DNA from: Fundidesulfovibrio magnetotacticus
GTDB taxonomy: Bacteria; Desulfobacterota; Desulfovibrionia; Desulfovibrionales; Desulfovibrionaceae
Assembly (NCBI RefSeq): GCF_013019105.1
Contig: NZ_BLTE01000014.1
Coordinates: 96,713 to 160,712 of the forward strand
Direction: 5' to 3'
DNA length: 64,000 bases
Of the stretch, positions 18,418 through 28,349 are shown in pieces. Made by a program: the position numbers and the translations under genes. The notes beneath the pieces were generated by a model. That model was not told the origin of the DNA, did not search any database, and was given only the letters and a program-made list of their open reading frames with translations. Positions within the stretch are counted from its first letter, which is position 1. Every line of letters begins with the position of its first letter.

Positions 18418-19503
18418 ATGACCCAACATCCCCAAGAGAACGACGCCGCCCTCCTGGCGGCTGTGGAGCAGGTCCGCTCGGGCCGGGATAAGGCCGGGCT
18501 TCTGGGCCTGACGGCAGGCCTGGAGGCCGTGGTGATCGCCACCGAACCGGACCGCTTCCGCGATGGCGTGCGGGAACTGCTCGAAACCACCGGCCATGCG
18601 CTTTCGGAGGCCTTCACCACGCGGGAGGGCGATTTTGCAGTGCTCTCCCTGGAGGGCTCCGCCGATCTGGTGGTGCGCACGCGCGCCGGTTCGGGCAACC
18701 CCTTCCGGGAAGCCAACAAGGGGGTCAAAACGGGCGATGTGCCGGGCACACGCCTGGAAACATTCATCTTTCGTTGCGAGGACGTGGAGCGCTACGTGGG
18801 GCTCCAGCAGGCGCGAGGCACGGCCTTCCTGGAGGAAGACCCCTTCGGGAACGCCGGACGGCGCTTCGCCCAGACCGCGCCCTCGCCCTTCACGGGCAAC
18901 TCCGTGGGCCTGCTGGAGCGTCGTGACGCCTCCCGGAGCTATGCCCCGGCCGACGCGCGGCCCCTGGACCTCGCGCTGGCGAAAAACGAAGCGCCCCACC
19001 TGGCGCGCATCGGCAGGCTCGACCATGTGGCCACGCGCGTGCGCGCCGAGGAGCGCGACGCCGCCATCCTGGAGTTCATGGGACTCACCAGCTACGACTT
19101 CGCCTTCGCGGTCTACGTGGAGTTCCTCAATTCCATCACCAACGTGGCGCGGCTGGCCCCGGGCGAATACGCCCAGGTGTTCACCTCCGGCATCGCGCCC
19201 TTCACCACGCCGGAGACTTCCGGCCCCACGGAACTGTTCATCCACAACTACGGCCCGCGCAGCCACCACATGGCCTTCGACACCCGGGACATCGAGGACG
19301 TTGTGGAGGCCCTCAAAGCCCAGGGCGTGGGCTTTCTCTCCGAACTGGTGGGCTCTCGCGAGGAGGGCCTCAAGCAGATTTTCACCAAGATGAGCCGCAA
19401 CACGCTTCTGGTGAACGAATACATTCACCGTTACGACGGTTTCGACGGCTTTTTCACGAAGTCCAACGTGACGCTTTTGACGCAATCGACGCTCAACCAG
19501 TAA
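18418..19503 (+). CDS. 4-hydroxyphenylpyruvate dioxygenase-like VOC protein
   Basis: A 361-residue protein with two VOC (glyoxalase-fold) halves. The C-terminal half has the order of metal ligands of 4-hydroxyphenylpyruvate dioxygenase: a histidine in RLDHVATRV, a histidine in SHHMAFDTRDI, and a glutamate in VNEYIHRYDGFDGFF close to the C-terminus. HPPD converts 4-hydroxyphenylpyruvate to homogentisate with molecular oxygen and Fe(II), in tyrosine breakdown. No other tyrosine-degradation gene is near. The start at 18418 has GGAGG nine bases upstream. In a presumed anaerobe this is unexpected and the true substrate may differ. Confidence 0.75.
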   Translation: MTQHPQENDAALLAAVEQVRSGRDKAGLLGLTAGLEAVVIATEPDRFRDGVRELLETTGHALSEAFTTREGDFAVLSLEGSADLVVRTRAGSGNPFREANKGVKTGDVPGTRLETFIFRCEDVERYVGLQQARGTAFLEEDPFGNAGRRFAQTAPSPFTGNSVGLLERRDASRSYAPADARPLDLALAKNEAPHLARIGRLDHVATRVRAEERDAAILEFMGLTSYDFAFAVYVEFLNSITNVARLAPGEYAQVFTSGIAPFTTPETSGPTELFIHNYGPRSHHMAFDTRDIEDVVEALKAQGVGFLSELVGSREEGLKQIFTKMSRNTLLVNEYIHRYDGFDGFFTKSNVTLLTQSTLNQ

Positions 19504-19517
19504 GCAGGAGGTGTGCC

Positions 19518-19898
19518 GTGGCATTGGGACGCACGGGATTGACGGCTTTGTTTCTGGCCCTGGCGCTGGCCGCCGCGACGCAGGCCCGCGCCCAGGCGAA
19601 CCAGTTTCCCGTGATCACGGGCGAACACTGGGTGAATGCCACTCCCGAGGAACGGCTGGCCTTCATCGCGGGGCTGACCACCATGGTCGAGCTGGAAAAG
19701 GAAGTGCAGGGAGACAACCCGCCCCCGGACCAGCGCACCTTGGTGCCTGCCTGGGTGCAGAGCCTTTCGCGCTTCAAGCTCAAGGAGATCGTCGCCGCCC
19801 TTGACGAGGTGTTCGCCAAACAGCCGGACATGAAGGCCAAACCCGTGGTGGAAGTGCTCTGGTACGAGGTGGCCTTCCCCAAACCAGCGAAGCAATAG
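19518..19898 (+). CDS. Small exported protein of unknown function
   Basis: 126 residues with a signal peptide (LTALFLALALAAATQARA, cleavage near residue 26), leaving a compact helical periplasmic protein. The mature part begins NQFPVITGEHWVNATPEERL and has an amphipathic segment GLTTMVELEKEVQ. I do not recognise the family with confidence; the W followed by ERLAFIxG pattern is loosely like small Rap1a/Tai-type periplasmic proteins, but this is a guess. Start is GTG 19518 with a strong aggagg. It sits 14 bases after the HPPD-like gene and 10 before the next gene, so all three are probably one operon. Confidence 0.7.
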   Translation: MALGRTGLTALFLALALAAATQARAQANQFPVITGEHWVNATPEERLAFIAGLTTMVELEKEVQGDNPPPDQRTLVPAWVQSLSRFKLKEIVAALDEVFAKQPDMKAKPVVEVLWYEVAFPKPAKQ

Positions 19899-19908
19899 GA
19901 GGTCCGCC

Positions 19909-20148
19909 ATGACCAGAACCATCGCATCGGGCGTCCTGGTGATGACGCTTCTCTTCTCCGGGGCCTGCACCAACATGTCCAAGACCCAGCAGGGAACCCT
20001 GAGCGGCGCGGCCATCGGCGCGGGCGCGGGCGCGGGCATCGCGGCCATCTCGGGAGGCTATGTGGGCGTGGGCGCGGCCGTGGGCGGCGCGCTGGGCGCG
20101 CTGGCCGGAGGCCTTTACGGCAATTCGCAGGAAAGAAAAGGCAGGTAA
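19909..20148 (+). CDS. Glycine-zipper lipoprotein
   Basis: 79 residues: a lipoprotein signal with lipobox FSGAC (cysteine about residue 20), then a membrane-inserting glycine-zipper with repeated GxxxG spacing (AAIGAGAGAGIAAI and VGGALGALAGGLYG) and a short basic tail. Such proteins (YMGG or OmpA-like glycine-zipper types) sit in the outer membrane and are often stress-induced. It is the last gene of the three-gene unit beginning with the HPPD-like gene and is followed by a terminator-like hairpin. Confidence 0.78.
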   Translation: MTRTIASGVLVMTLLFSGACTNMSKTQQGTLSGAAIGAGAGAGIAAISGGYVGVGAAVGGALGALAGGLYGNSQERKGR

Positions 20149-20161
20149 CCCAAATGGTTCA

Positions 20162-20187
20162 AAGGGCCGTCCCGTGGGGCGGCCCTT
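20162..20187. terminator. Hairpin after the glycine-zipper gene
   Basis: AAGGGCCG and CGGCCCTT form an inverted repeat around a short loop, 13 bases after the stop codon. There is no T run of note, so it is a weak intrinsic terminator. It separates this unit from the convergent tadA gene. Confidence 0.55.
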
Positions 20188-20329
20188 AGTGTTCCATCGC
20201 CGGGAATCGGGTGTTGCAGGGGCGGTGGGGGGCTGCCTGGTTCCGTGGTGGTTCGTATGACGTACTGGTCCGGATTGTCGGGCGGCGGCCGCTCCGCAGG
20301 GCTCACGGCTGTCCGGGAGGATGCCCTTG

Positions 20330-20848
20330 TCAGCCGCGCTCCTTGCGCCTTGCCGCGAAGAAGCGGGTGAGCGTCGCGCCGCACTCTGCGGCCAGCACGC
20401 CGCCCAGCACCGGGAAACGGTGGTTCAGGAAGGGCAGTTCCACGCCCTTCAGGGCGGAGGATACGGCCCCGGCCTTGGGGTCGGCCGCGCCGTAGACCAG
20501 CCCCCCGATGCGCGCGTGCACCATGGCCCCCACGCACATCAGGCAGGGCTCCAGGGTCACGGCCAGGATGGCCCCGTTCAGGCGGTAGTTGCCCAGCGCC
20601 CGGCCCGCATCGCGCAGGGCCAGGATTTCCGCGTGGGCCGTGGGGTCGTTGGCCTCGATGGGGCCGTTGCAGGCCTCGGCCAGGATGCGCCCCGTGGCGG
20701 CCTCGAGCACCACCGCGCCCACCGGGGCCTCGCCCCCGCGGCCCGCCCGCCAGGCCTGCCTGAGCGCCCGGGTCATCACCAGACGCCAGGATTTCCAGCC
20801 CGGAGGCGGCTGGGAGAGGAGGGCGGAGGGGGGCGTTGTCGGTTTCAT
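20330..20848 (-). CDS. tadA: tRNA-specific adenosine deaminase
   Basis: Deaminates adenosine 34 of tRNA-Arg(ACG) to inosine. The 172-residue protein has the zinc and catalytic motif HAEILAL (histidine and glutamate) and the second zinc motif TLEPCLMCVGAM (PCxxC). It carries an N-terminal extension of about 24 residues before MTRALRQAW, where many homologues start, so ATG at 20776 is an alternative start. It lies 94 bases downstream of purQ on the same strand and could be co-transcribed. Confidence 0.9.
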   Translation of the reverse strand: MKPTTPPSALLSQPPPGWKSWRLVMTRALRQAWRAGRGGEAPVGAVVLEAATGRILAEACNGPIEANDPTAHAEILALRDAGRALGNYRLNGAILAVTLEPCLMCVGAMVHARIGGLVYGAADPKAGAVSSALKGVELPFLNHRFPVLGGVLAAECGATLTRFFAARRKERG

Positions 20849-20942
20849 GGAAGCGGCTGCGCCCCGGGCGTCCGCCCCGTCGTCGCGCGGGGGGCAGGCG
20901 CGCGGCTCCTTCGGATCGACGGCGGCGGCCCTGTCGGTTGGT

Positions 20943-21755
20943 CTACGCGTTCCCTTTCAGGTGGCGCACGGCGTTCTCCAGAAGCGCGATGCCGAGGCTC
21001 GGCCGTTCGCCCCGGGTCCAACCCGGGTGGTTGGTGGGGTCGTTGAAGGCCTCGGGGTGCGGCATGAGCCCCAGGATGCGCCCGGAGGGGTCCGTGAGTC
21101 CGGCGATGGCCATGGGCGAACCGTTGGGGTTGTAGGGGTATTCCATGGTCGGCAGGCCCGAGGCCGGGTCGGCGTATTGCAGGGCGATGAGGTTTTCCGT
21201 GACGATGCGCGAGAGCGTGGCGTTGTCCTGGGGGATGATCATGCCCTCGCCGTGGCGCACGGGCAGGTCCAGGTGCTCGATGTCCTTGGTGAACACGCAG
21301 GGGCTGGCCCTGTTCACGCGCACCTTGACCCAGCGGTCCTCGAAGCGGCCCGAGTCGTTGTTGGAGAGCGTCACCTGGCGCTCGAAATATTTCTTGTCCA
21401 GCGCGGGCAAAAGCCCGAGCTTCACCAGGAGCTGGAAGCCGTTGCAGATGCCCAGCACCAGCCCGCCCCTGTCCAGGAAGGCGCGCAGCAGCTCCAGAAG
21501 CGGCGTGCCGTCCTTCGTGGCCGCGAATTTCCAGCGGATGGCCCCGGCCTGGCCCGCGCCGAGGTCGTCGCCGTCCAGAAATCCGCCTGGGAAGATGAGG
21601 AAGTTGTAGCCGGGCAGGTCCACCCTGCCGGCGGTGATGTCGGAAAAGTAGACGATGTCGGTCTGGTCGGAACCGGCCAACCGCGCGGCATGCGCGGACT
21701 CCGACTCGCAGTTGGTGCCGAAGCCGGTGACCACCAGGGTTTTCACGAGGGCCAT
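20943..21755 (-). CDS. purQ: Phosphoribosylformylglycinamidine synthase, glutaminase subunit
   Basis: Supplies ammonia from glutamine for the fourth step of purine synthesis. The 270-residue protein is a class I glutamine amidotransferase: GFGTNCESE at the N-terminus, the catalytic cysteine in GICNGFQLL, and the His-Glu pair in LMPHPEAF. It is longer than the usual 220-230 residue PurQ, and resembles the C-terminal domain of the large single-chain PurL. The ATG at 21755 has GGAG upstream; a longer reading to 21845 adds no conserved sequence. It is transcribed divergently from pyrG. Confidence 0.9.
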   Translation of the reverse strand: MALVKTLVVTGFGTNCESESAHAARLAGSDQTDIVYFSDITAGRVDLPGYNFLIFPGGFLDGDDLGAGQAGAIRWKFAATKDGTPLLELLRAFLDRGGLVLGICNGFQLLVKLGLLPALDKKYFERQVTLSNNDSGRFEDRWVKVRVNRASPCVFTKDIEHLDLPVRHGEGMIIPQDNATLSRIVTENLIALQYADPASGLPTMEYPYNPNGSPMAIAGLTDPSGRILGLMPHPEAFNDPTNHPGWTRGERPSLGIALLENAVRHLKGNA

Positions 21756-21803
21756 GCTGGGAGCTCCAAGGGGTTTCTTGAAAAAATCGGACCGGTCGCT
21801 TAG

Positions 21804-23528
<1,725 letters not shown>

Positions 23529-23538
23529 TAAAACCTGC

Positions 23539-23575
23539 GCCCCGTCGGCCTTCTCCGGCCGACGGGGCCTTCCTC
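23539..23575 (+). terminator. Rho-independent-type terminator after pyrG
   Basis: A perfect 12-bp stem (gccccgtcggcc at 23539-23550 with its complement at 23557-23568) and a 6-base loop, followed by cttcctct. The T content of the tail is modest. It lies 10 bases after the pyrG stop and just before the kdsC start, so read-through is needed unless kdsC has its own promoter. Confidence 0.75.
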
Positions 23576-23584
23576 TCCCCCCTC

Positions 23585-24145
23585 ATGCGACCCTTCAAAC
23601 GCCCCGCGCGCCCCGGCCTCAGCCGCCGCGCCCTGGCCCTGGCCCGCGACGTGCGCCTGCTCGTGCTCGACGTGGACGGCGTGCTCACCGACAACCGCCT
23701 CTGGCTGGACGAGCAAGGGCAGTCCCTCAAGTGCTTCTCCATCCCCGACGGCATGGGCCTGAAGCTCCTGGAGCGCGCGGGCATCGAAGTGGCCGCCCTG
23801 AGCGGGCTGCCCAACCATCAGGCCGAGGAGCGGCTCCGGCAGCTTGGCGTCACGGCCTTCCACGGCGGCCACCTGCGCAAGCTCCCCGTCCTGGAACGCA
23901 TCCTCTCCGAGCGCGGCCTCGACTTCCCGCACCTGGCCTACATGGGCGACGACTGGCTCGACGCCGCGCCCATGCGACGGGCCGGGCTGCCCATGGCCCC
24001 CGCCGACGCCCAGCCCGAAATCCTGCGCCTGGCCGCCTGGGTCTCCCGCCTGCCCGGAGGGCACGGCGCGGTGCGCGACGCCGTGCGCCTGCTGCTCACC
24101 GCCCAGGGAAAACGCGAAGCCCTCTGGCGCGACATCGCCCTGTAG
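23585..24145 (+). CDS. kdsC: 3-deoxy-D-manno-octulosonate 8-phosphate phosphatase (HAD family)
   Basis: Removes phosphate from KDO-8-phosphate in lipopolysaccharide core synthesis. The 186-residue protein shows HAD motif I DVDGVLTDNRLWLD, the late motif MGDDWLD, and the KdsC-type C-terminal GGHGAVRDAVRLLL. HAD motif II reads ALSGLPNHQ where KdsC proteins usually have SGR or TGR, so the arginine is replaced by leucine. In related genomes kdsA and the lpt genes are usually neighbours; neither is present here between pyrG and rpoN. The substrate assignment is therefore probable, not certain. Confidence 0.82.
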   Translation: MRPFKRPARPGLSRRALALARDVRLLVLDVDGVLTDNRLWLDEQGQSLKCFSIPDGMGLKLLERAGIEVAALSGLPNHQAEERLRQLGVTAFHGGHLRKLPVLERILSERGLDFPHLAYMGDDWLDAAPMRRAGLPMAPADAQPEILRLAAWVSRLPGGHGAVRDAVRLLLTAQGKREALWRDIAL

Positions 24146-24429
24146 CCGATACGTCGGGCGAAATGCGGCGATGGCCGCCTGTCCGGCCGCGCAGAACCCG
24201 GTGAAACCCGCGAAGCCACCCGGGAGTGCGGAGGGCGAAGCCCTTTGCGCGCCGGAAGGTTCTCCCCGGACTGCCCGTTCGTCCGCCCCCGCCGTCCTTG
24301 GCGCTTCACGGAAAAAGCCGTCAAGTCTTGCTTCCGGTTCGGTTTTGGTGCATAACCACCGGGCTAGGCGGGCGTCCGGCATTCTTCTTGCTAGCCGCCC
24401 GGTCCAATCCACAAGGAGACGACAGCACG
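24146..24429. other. Intergenic region upstream of rpoN
   Basis: 284 bases with no supported gene. It occupies the place where lptC, lptA and lptB stand in many related genomes, but no remnant of them is readable. The right-hand end holds a sigma-54-like element and the ribosome binding site of rpoN. Confidence 0.6.
24377..24392 (+). promoter_or_regulatory. Sigma-54-like -24/-12 element before rpoN
   Basis: CGGCATTCTTCTTGCT keeps the GG and GC dinucleotides exactly 10 bases apart and matches TGGCAC-N5-TTGCW at most positions. It would start transcription near 24403, 27 bases before the rpoN ATG. Only a pattern match; no activator site was seen. Confidence 0.35.
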
Positions 24430-25869
24430 ATGGCACTTGAGCTCAGGCAGCAACTCAAGCTTTCGCAGCAGCTGGTGATGACGCCCCAGTTGCAGCAGGC
24501 CATCAAGCTGTTGCAGCTTTCCCGTCTGGAGCTGGTGGAGACGGTGCAGCAGGAGCTCATGGAGAACCCGCTGCTCGAAGAGACCCAGTTCGACGACGAG
24601 CGGCCCGAGCCCACCATCGCCGAGGACTCCCACGCCCCCGACCCCACCCAGGAGGAGGGGGCCATGCAGCGCGAGCTGATGAAGACGGCCGAGTGGGACG
24701 ACTACCTGGGCGATTTCGCTTCCACCTCGCGCCAGGCCACGGTGCGCGAGCACGAGACGCCCGAGGAGGGCATGTCCTTCGAGGCCAGGCTCACGGCCAA
24801 GCCCTCGCTGGAAGGCCACCTGGCGTGGCAGATCAGCCTTTCTCCCCTGGACGCGCGGCAGCAGGCCATCGCGGACGAGATCGTGGGCAACCTCGACTCC
24901 GGGGGCTATCTGCGCTCCAGCGCGGAGGAACTCGCCCAGGTGCTTGCGGTCACTCCCGAAGAGGTGGAGGTTGTCATCCAGGTGCTGCAGCGGCTCGATC
25001 CCGTGGGCGTGGCCGCGCGTTCGCCCCAGGAGTGCCTGCTGGTGCAGCTGGAGGTGTACGGCTACACGGACCCGGTGCTCCTGGAGATCGTGCGCGACCA
25101 CCTGGAAGACCTGGAGAAGAAGCGCTACAAGCCCCTGGCGAAAAAGTTCCGCTTGAGCATGGAGGAGGTCAAGGAGTATCTGGAGATCATCCAGACGCTC
25201 GACCCCATGCCCGGCTCGCATTTCAGCTCGCCGGACCCGGTGTACGTGAGCCCGGACGCGTTCGTGTACAAATACGGAGACGACTTCGTGATCGTGCTCA
25301 ACGAGGACGGCCTGCCCAAGCTCCAGCTTTCCCCCTACTACATGGAGGACATGGGCCGTTCCAGCGCCAACAAGGAAAAGGAATATCTCCAGGACAAGAT
25401 GCGCAGCGCCCAGTGGCTGATGAAGAGCCTCTATCAGCGCCAGCGCACGTTGTTCAAGGTGCTCGAATCCATAGTGAAATTTCAGCGCGAGTTTTTCGAG
25501 GACGGCGTGACGCGGCTTCGCCCCCTGATCCTGAAGGACGTGGCCGACGACATCGGCATGCACGAATCCACCGTGAGCCGCATCACCACGAGCAAGTACG
25601 TGGCCACCCCGCACGGCATCTACGAGCTCAAGTTCTTCTTCAACTCGGCGCTGGAACTCGACGACGGCTCCTCGGTGGGTTCGGAGTCGGTCAAGGCCGT
25701 GATCAAACAGCTCATCTCGGCCGAGGACCCCAAAAAGCCCACCAGCGACGAACAGATCGCGGAGATTCTCAAGCAGCGCCTGCAGGTGAACATCGCGCGG
25801 CGCACTGTGGCCAAGTACCGCATGGCCATGGGCATCGAGTCCTCCTCGAAGCGCAAGGACGTTTTGTAG
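24430..25869 (+). CDS. rpoN: RNA polymerase sigma-54 factor
   Basis: Sigma factor for -24/-12 promoters that need AAA+ activators. The 479-residue protein has the glutamine-rich region I (QQLKLSQQLVMTPQLQQAIKLLQLS), an acidic region II (about 60-90), the core-binding region III and the C-terminal RpoN box ARRTVAKYR near residue 461. The start at 24430 has aaggag nicely spaced. A region with HESTVSRI (helix-turn-helix) precedes the box as expected. It heads the cluster rpoN-hpf-ptsN-rapZ, which is conserved in proteobacteria. Confidence 0.97.
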   Translation: MALELRQQLKLSQQLVMTPQLQQAIKLLQLSRLELVETVQQELMENPLLEETQFDDERPEPTIAEDSHAPDPTQEEGAMQRELMKTAEWDDYLGDFASTSRQATVREHETPEEGMSFEARLTAKPSLEGHLAWQISLSPLDARQQAIADEIVGNLDSGGYLRSSAEELAQVLAVTPEEVEVVIQVLQRLDPVGVAARSPQECLLVQLEVYGYTDPVLLEIVRDHLEDLEKKRYKPLAKKFRLSMEEVKEYLEIIQTLDPMPGSHFSSPDPVYVSPDAFVYKYGDDFVIVLNEDGLPKLQLSPYYMEDMGRSSANKEKEYLQDKMRSAQWLMKSLYQRQRTLFKVLESIVKFQREFFEDGVTRLRPLILKDVADDIGMHESTVSRITTSKYVATPHGIYELKFFFNSALELDDGSSVGSESVKAVIKQLISAEDPKKPTSDEQIAEILKQRLQVNIARRTVAKYRMAMGIESSSKRKDVL

Positions 25870-25909
25870 TCAAATCCGCCGCCACGCGGCGTCACCCCCG
25901 GAGGTCATC

Positions 25910-26449
25910 ATGAATATCGCTTTCAATTTCAAGAACTTCGAGCCGTCTCCCGGCCTGCAGGAATATGCTGCCAAGCGTTTCGACAAGCTCTCCAAGTACA
26001 TGAGCAATTCCGACAACGCCGAAGTGGTGGTCACTCTTTCCGTTGAAAAGACCCGCCAGATCGCCGACGTGGTCATCGACGCCGACGCCATGCACATCTC
26101 GGCCCACGAGCGCTCCGACGACATGTACTCCACCATCGACATGATCACGGACAAGCTCGACGCCCAGCTGCGCAAGCTGCGCGAGAAGATGAAGGACCGC
26201 CGCAAGGCCACCCAGGGCGACGTGACCATGGGCGTGGTGAGCTTCACCACCGAGGGCAAGGTCCACGCCATCGAGGAATCCGACAAGTACAGCCCCAAGC
26301 CCATGAGCGTTGAAGAGGCCGCCGAGCAGCTCGACGCCATGCACTACGAATTCCTGGTGTTCCTCGACGCCGAAACCGAGCGCGTCAACGTGCTCTACAA
26401 GCGTAAGAACGGCGACTACGGCCTGATCGATCCTGGGGTTTCCCTCTGA
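25910..26449 (+). CDS. hpf: Ribosome hibernation promoting factor, long form
   Basis: Dimerises 70S ribosomes into inactive 100S particles in slow growth. The 179-residue protein has the N-terminal ribosome-binding domain (NIAFNFKNFEPSPGLQEYA, then DMYSTIDMITDKLDAQLRK) and the C-terminal dimerisation domain (PMSVEEAAEQLDAMHYEFLV, ending with NVLYKRKNGDYGLIDP). Length marks it as the long form. A perfect ggaggt precedes the start. Its stop codon shares one base with the ptsN start (TGATG). Confidence 0.95.
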   Translation: MNIAFNFKNFEPSPGLQEYAAKRFDKLSKYMSNSDNAEVVVTLSVEKTRQIADVVIDADAMHISAHERSDDMYSTIDMITDKLDAQLRKLREKMKDRRKATQGDVTMGVVSFTTEGKVHAIEESDKYSPKPMSVEEAAEQLDAMHYEFLVFLDAETERVNVLYKRKNGDYGLIDPGVSL

Positions 26450-26901
26450 TGCGCCTGGGGGAATACCTGCGCAAGGACTTCGTCCTGGAGGACCTGGCGG
26501 CCGGGGGCAAGCCCGACGTTCTCGCGGAGCTGGTGGCCCCCGTGGCCGCCGCCTTCCCGGACGTGGACCCGGCAAAGGCGCTGCGCGTGCTCATGGACCG
26601 GGAGAATCTCGGCACCACGGGCATCGGCGACGGCGTCGCCATTCCCCACGGCAAGATGGATTCGCTCAAGGAGATCGTCATCGTGGCCGGGCGCAGCCGT
26701 GCGGGGATCGATTTCGAATCCCTGGACCACAAGCCCTGCCGCATCTTCTTCCTGGTGCTCGCGCCCGAACACGTGGCGGGCATGCACCTGCGCATCCTGG
26801 CGCAGATCTCGCGGCTTCTCTCGGACGAGGGCTTCCGGCGCTCCTTCCTGGACGCAGCCGACCACGAGGCTCTCTGGAAGGTGCTTTCCAGCCACGCGTG
26901 A
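26449..26901 (+). CDS. ptsN: Nitrogen-regulatory PTS protein EIIA-Ntr
   Basis: Phosphocarrier of the regulatory PTS. The 150-residue protein has the fructose-type EIIA fold with GIGDGVAIPHGKMDSL; the phosphorylated histidine is that of IPHGK, near residue 67. It starts in the last base of the hpf stop codon, so it is coupled to it. Nothing here looks like a sugar-specific permease for it; the regulatory partners are RapZ and the mannose-type EIIA and EIIB downstream. A strong terminator follows, dividing it from rapZ. Confidence 0.93.
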   Translation: MRLGEYLRKDFVLEDLAAGGKPDVLAELVAPVAAAFPDVDPAKALRVLMDRENLGTTGIGDGVAIPHGKMDSLKEIVIVAGRSRAGIDFESLDHKPCRIFFLVLAPEHVAGMHLRILAQISRLLSDEGFRRSFLDAADHEALWKVLSSHA

Positions 26902-26966
26902 ACCTGCCGGGCCCCGTGAGGGCCGGCGGCTTCGTCACGCAAACGGACGCGATGTGTGATAGGCCG

Positions 26967-27000
26967 GTCCCCGCCGCGCGACCACGCGGCGGGGACTTTT
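26967..27000 (+). terminator. Strong intrinsic terminator after ptsN
   Basis: A perfect 12-bp GC stem (gtccccgccgcg at 26967-26978 with its complement at 26985-26996), six-base loop and TTTT directly after. It lies between ptsN and rapZ, so rapZ and the PTS genes are partly or wholly transcribed separately from rpoN-hpf-ptsN. Confidence 0.85.
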
Positions 27001-27016
27001 CACAAGGAGCGATGCC

Positions 27017-27898
27017 ATGCCGGGAGCGAGCGTCCATCTGCCCGTGGTGGTGATCACGGGCCTGTCGGGGTCCGGGAAATCAACGGCCCTCAACGTTTTC
27101 GAGGACATGGGCTATTTCTGCGTGGACGGCCTGCCGCCCGTGCTCATGCCCAAGCTGGCCAGCCTCTTCCAGGGGCAGGCGGCAGTGCGCCACCGGGGCC
27201 TGGCCCTGGGACTGGGCGCCACGGACCTGGACGACAGCTGGGAAACCGCCCTGGGCGAGATACGCGCTTCGGGTAGCCACATCCAGATCGTGTTCGTGGA
27301 GGCCTCCACCCAGGAGATCATGCGCCGCTACGCCACCACGCGCAGGCCCCATCCCTACGAGTCCGAGGGCTACGGCCTGGGCGAGGCCGTGGACGAGGAG
27401 CGCCGACGCATGGCCCCCCTGCACGACGCCGCCGATCTGGTGATGGACACCACCGGCTTCTCCGTGCACGACCTGCGCCGCCAGCTCCAGGAAAAATGGA
27501 TGTTCCTGGAGGGCCAGGGCACGGCCATGAAGGTGCACGTGATGAGCTTCGGCTTCAAATACGGCATCCCGGCCGAGTCCGACCTGGTGTTCGACCTGCG
27601 CTTCCTGCCCAACCCCTATTTCGAGGCCGGGCTCAAGCCCCTCTCCGGGCAGGACAAGGCCATCGTGGACTACGTGCTGGAATCCCCCCAGGGCAAGGCC
27701 TTCCTGCCCCGGCTGGTGGATTTCCTGCGGCAGATGCTGCCCCTCTACGCCCAGGAAGGCCGCTACCGGCTCACCGTGGCCGTGGGCTGCACAGGCGGCC
27801 GTCACCGCTCCGTGGCCGTGGCCGAGGCGGTTTTTGACAGCCTGCGCGAGGCGGGCTACACCATGACGCTTGAACATCGACACATCGAAAAGGGCTGA
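27017..27898 (+). CDS. rapZ: RNase adapter protein RapZ (nucleotide-binding)
   Basis: RapZ is an ATP/GTP-binding protein that in enterobacteria controls decay of the GlmZ small RNA and so amino-sugar synthesis. The 293-residue protein has Walker A GLSGSGKST (residues 15-23), the MGYFCVDGLPPVL segment, Walker B-like region, and the C-terminal domain with SFGFKYGIP, DLRFLPNPY and VGCTGGRHRSV. All family hallmarks are intact. Start 27017 has aaggag. Its neighbours are ptsN upstream and a mannose-type EIIA 10 bases downstream, as in many deltaproteobacteria. Whether it uses an RNA target here is unknown. Confidence 0.94.
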   Translation: MPGASVHLPVVVITGLSGSGKSTALNVFEDMGYFCVDGLPPVLMPKLASLFQGQAAVRHRGLALGLGATDLDDSWETALGEIRASGSHIQIVFVEASTQEIMRRYATTRRPHPYESEGYGLGEAVDEERRRMAPLHDAADLVMDTTGFSVHDLRRQLQEKWMFLEGQGTAMKVHVMSFGFKYGIPAESDLVFDLRFLPNPYFEAGLKPLSGQDKAIVDYVLESPQGKAFLPRLVDFLRQMLPLYAQEGRYRLTVAVGCTGGRHRSVAVAEAVFDSLREAGYTMTLEHRHIEKG

Positions 27899-27908
27899 TC
27901 CGACCAAG

Positions 27909-28346
27909 ATGAACGACCAGACCGAAGCGCGCAAATCCGTGGGCGTGATCATCGTCACCCACACCGACTACGGCGACAAACTCCTCAAGGCCGCGGAAAT
28001 GATCCTGGGTCCCCAGCAGGACGTGCGCTGCGTAAGCGTGAACGTGGGCGTGGACACGGCCGAGACCGTGAAACAGCTCGACGCCGACATCCGCGCCCTG
28101 GATTCGGGCGGCGGCGTGATCATCGTCACGGACATGTTCGGCGGCACGCCCACCAACCTCTCGTTGTCCCTCATGGGGCAGCGCCTGGTGGAGGTGGTCA
28201 CGGGGGTGAACCTGCCCATGCTCATCAAGATTCTTTCCACGCGCACCAAAGCCCTTTCGCAGCTGGCCGCCGACGCCAAGACCGCCGGGGTGCAGGGCAT
28301 CGTGGTGGCGGGCGAGATCCTGCGCAAGAAGGTGGCGGGGGAGTAG
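27909..28346 (+). CDS. PTS EIIA component, mannose family
   Basis: A 145-residue EIIA-Man-type domain with the phosphorylated histidine in VIIVTHTDYGDKLL (about residue 19) and the conserved VIIVTDMFGGTPTNLSL. It lacks a fused EIIB and the family's usual sugar permease partners. The ATG at 27909 is 10 bases after rapZ; a longer TTG reading overlaps rapZ and is not favoured. Followed after 3 bases by EIIB. It is likely part of a regulatory phosphorelay, which is inference from its company with ptsN and rapZ. Confidence 0.9.
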   Translation: MNDQTEARKSVGVIIVTHTDYGDKLLKAAEMILGPQQDVRCVSVNVGVDTAETVKQLDADIRALDSGGGVIIVTDMFGGTPTNLSLSLMGQRLVEVVTGVNLPMLIKILSTRTKALSQLAADAKTAGVQGIVVAGEILRKKVAGE

Positions 28347-28349
28347 GGC

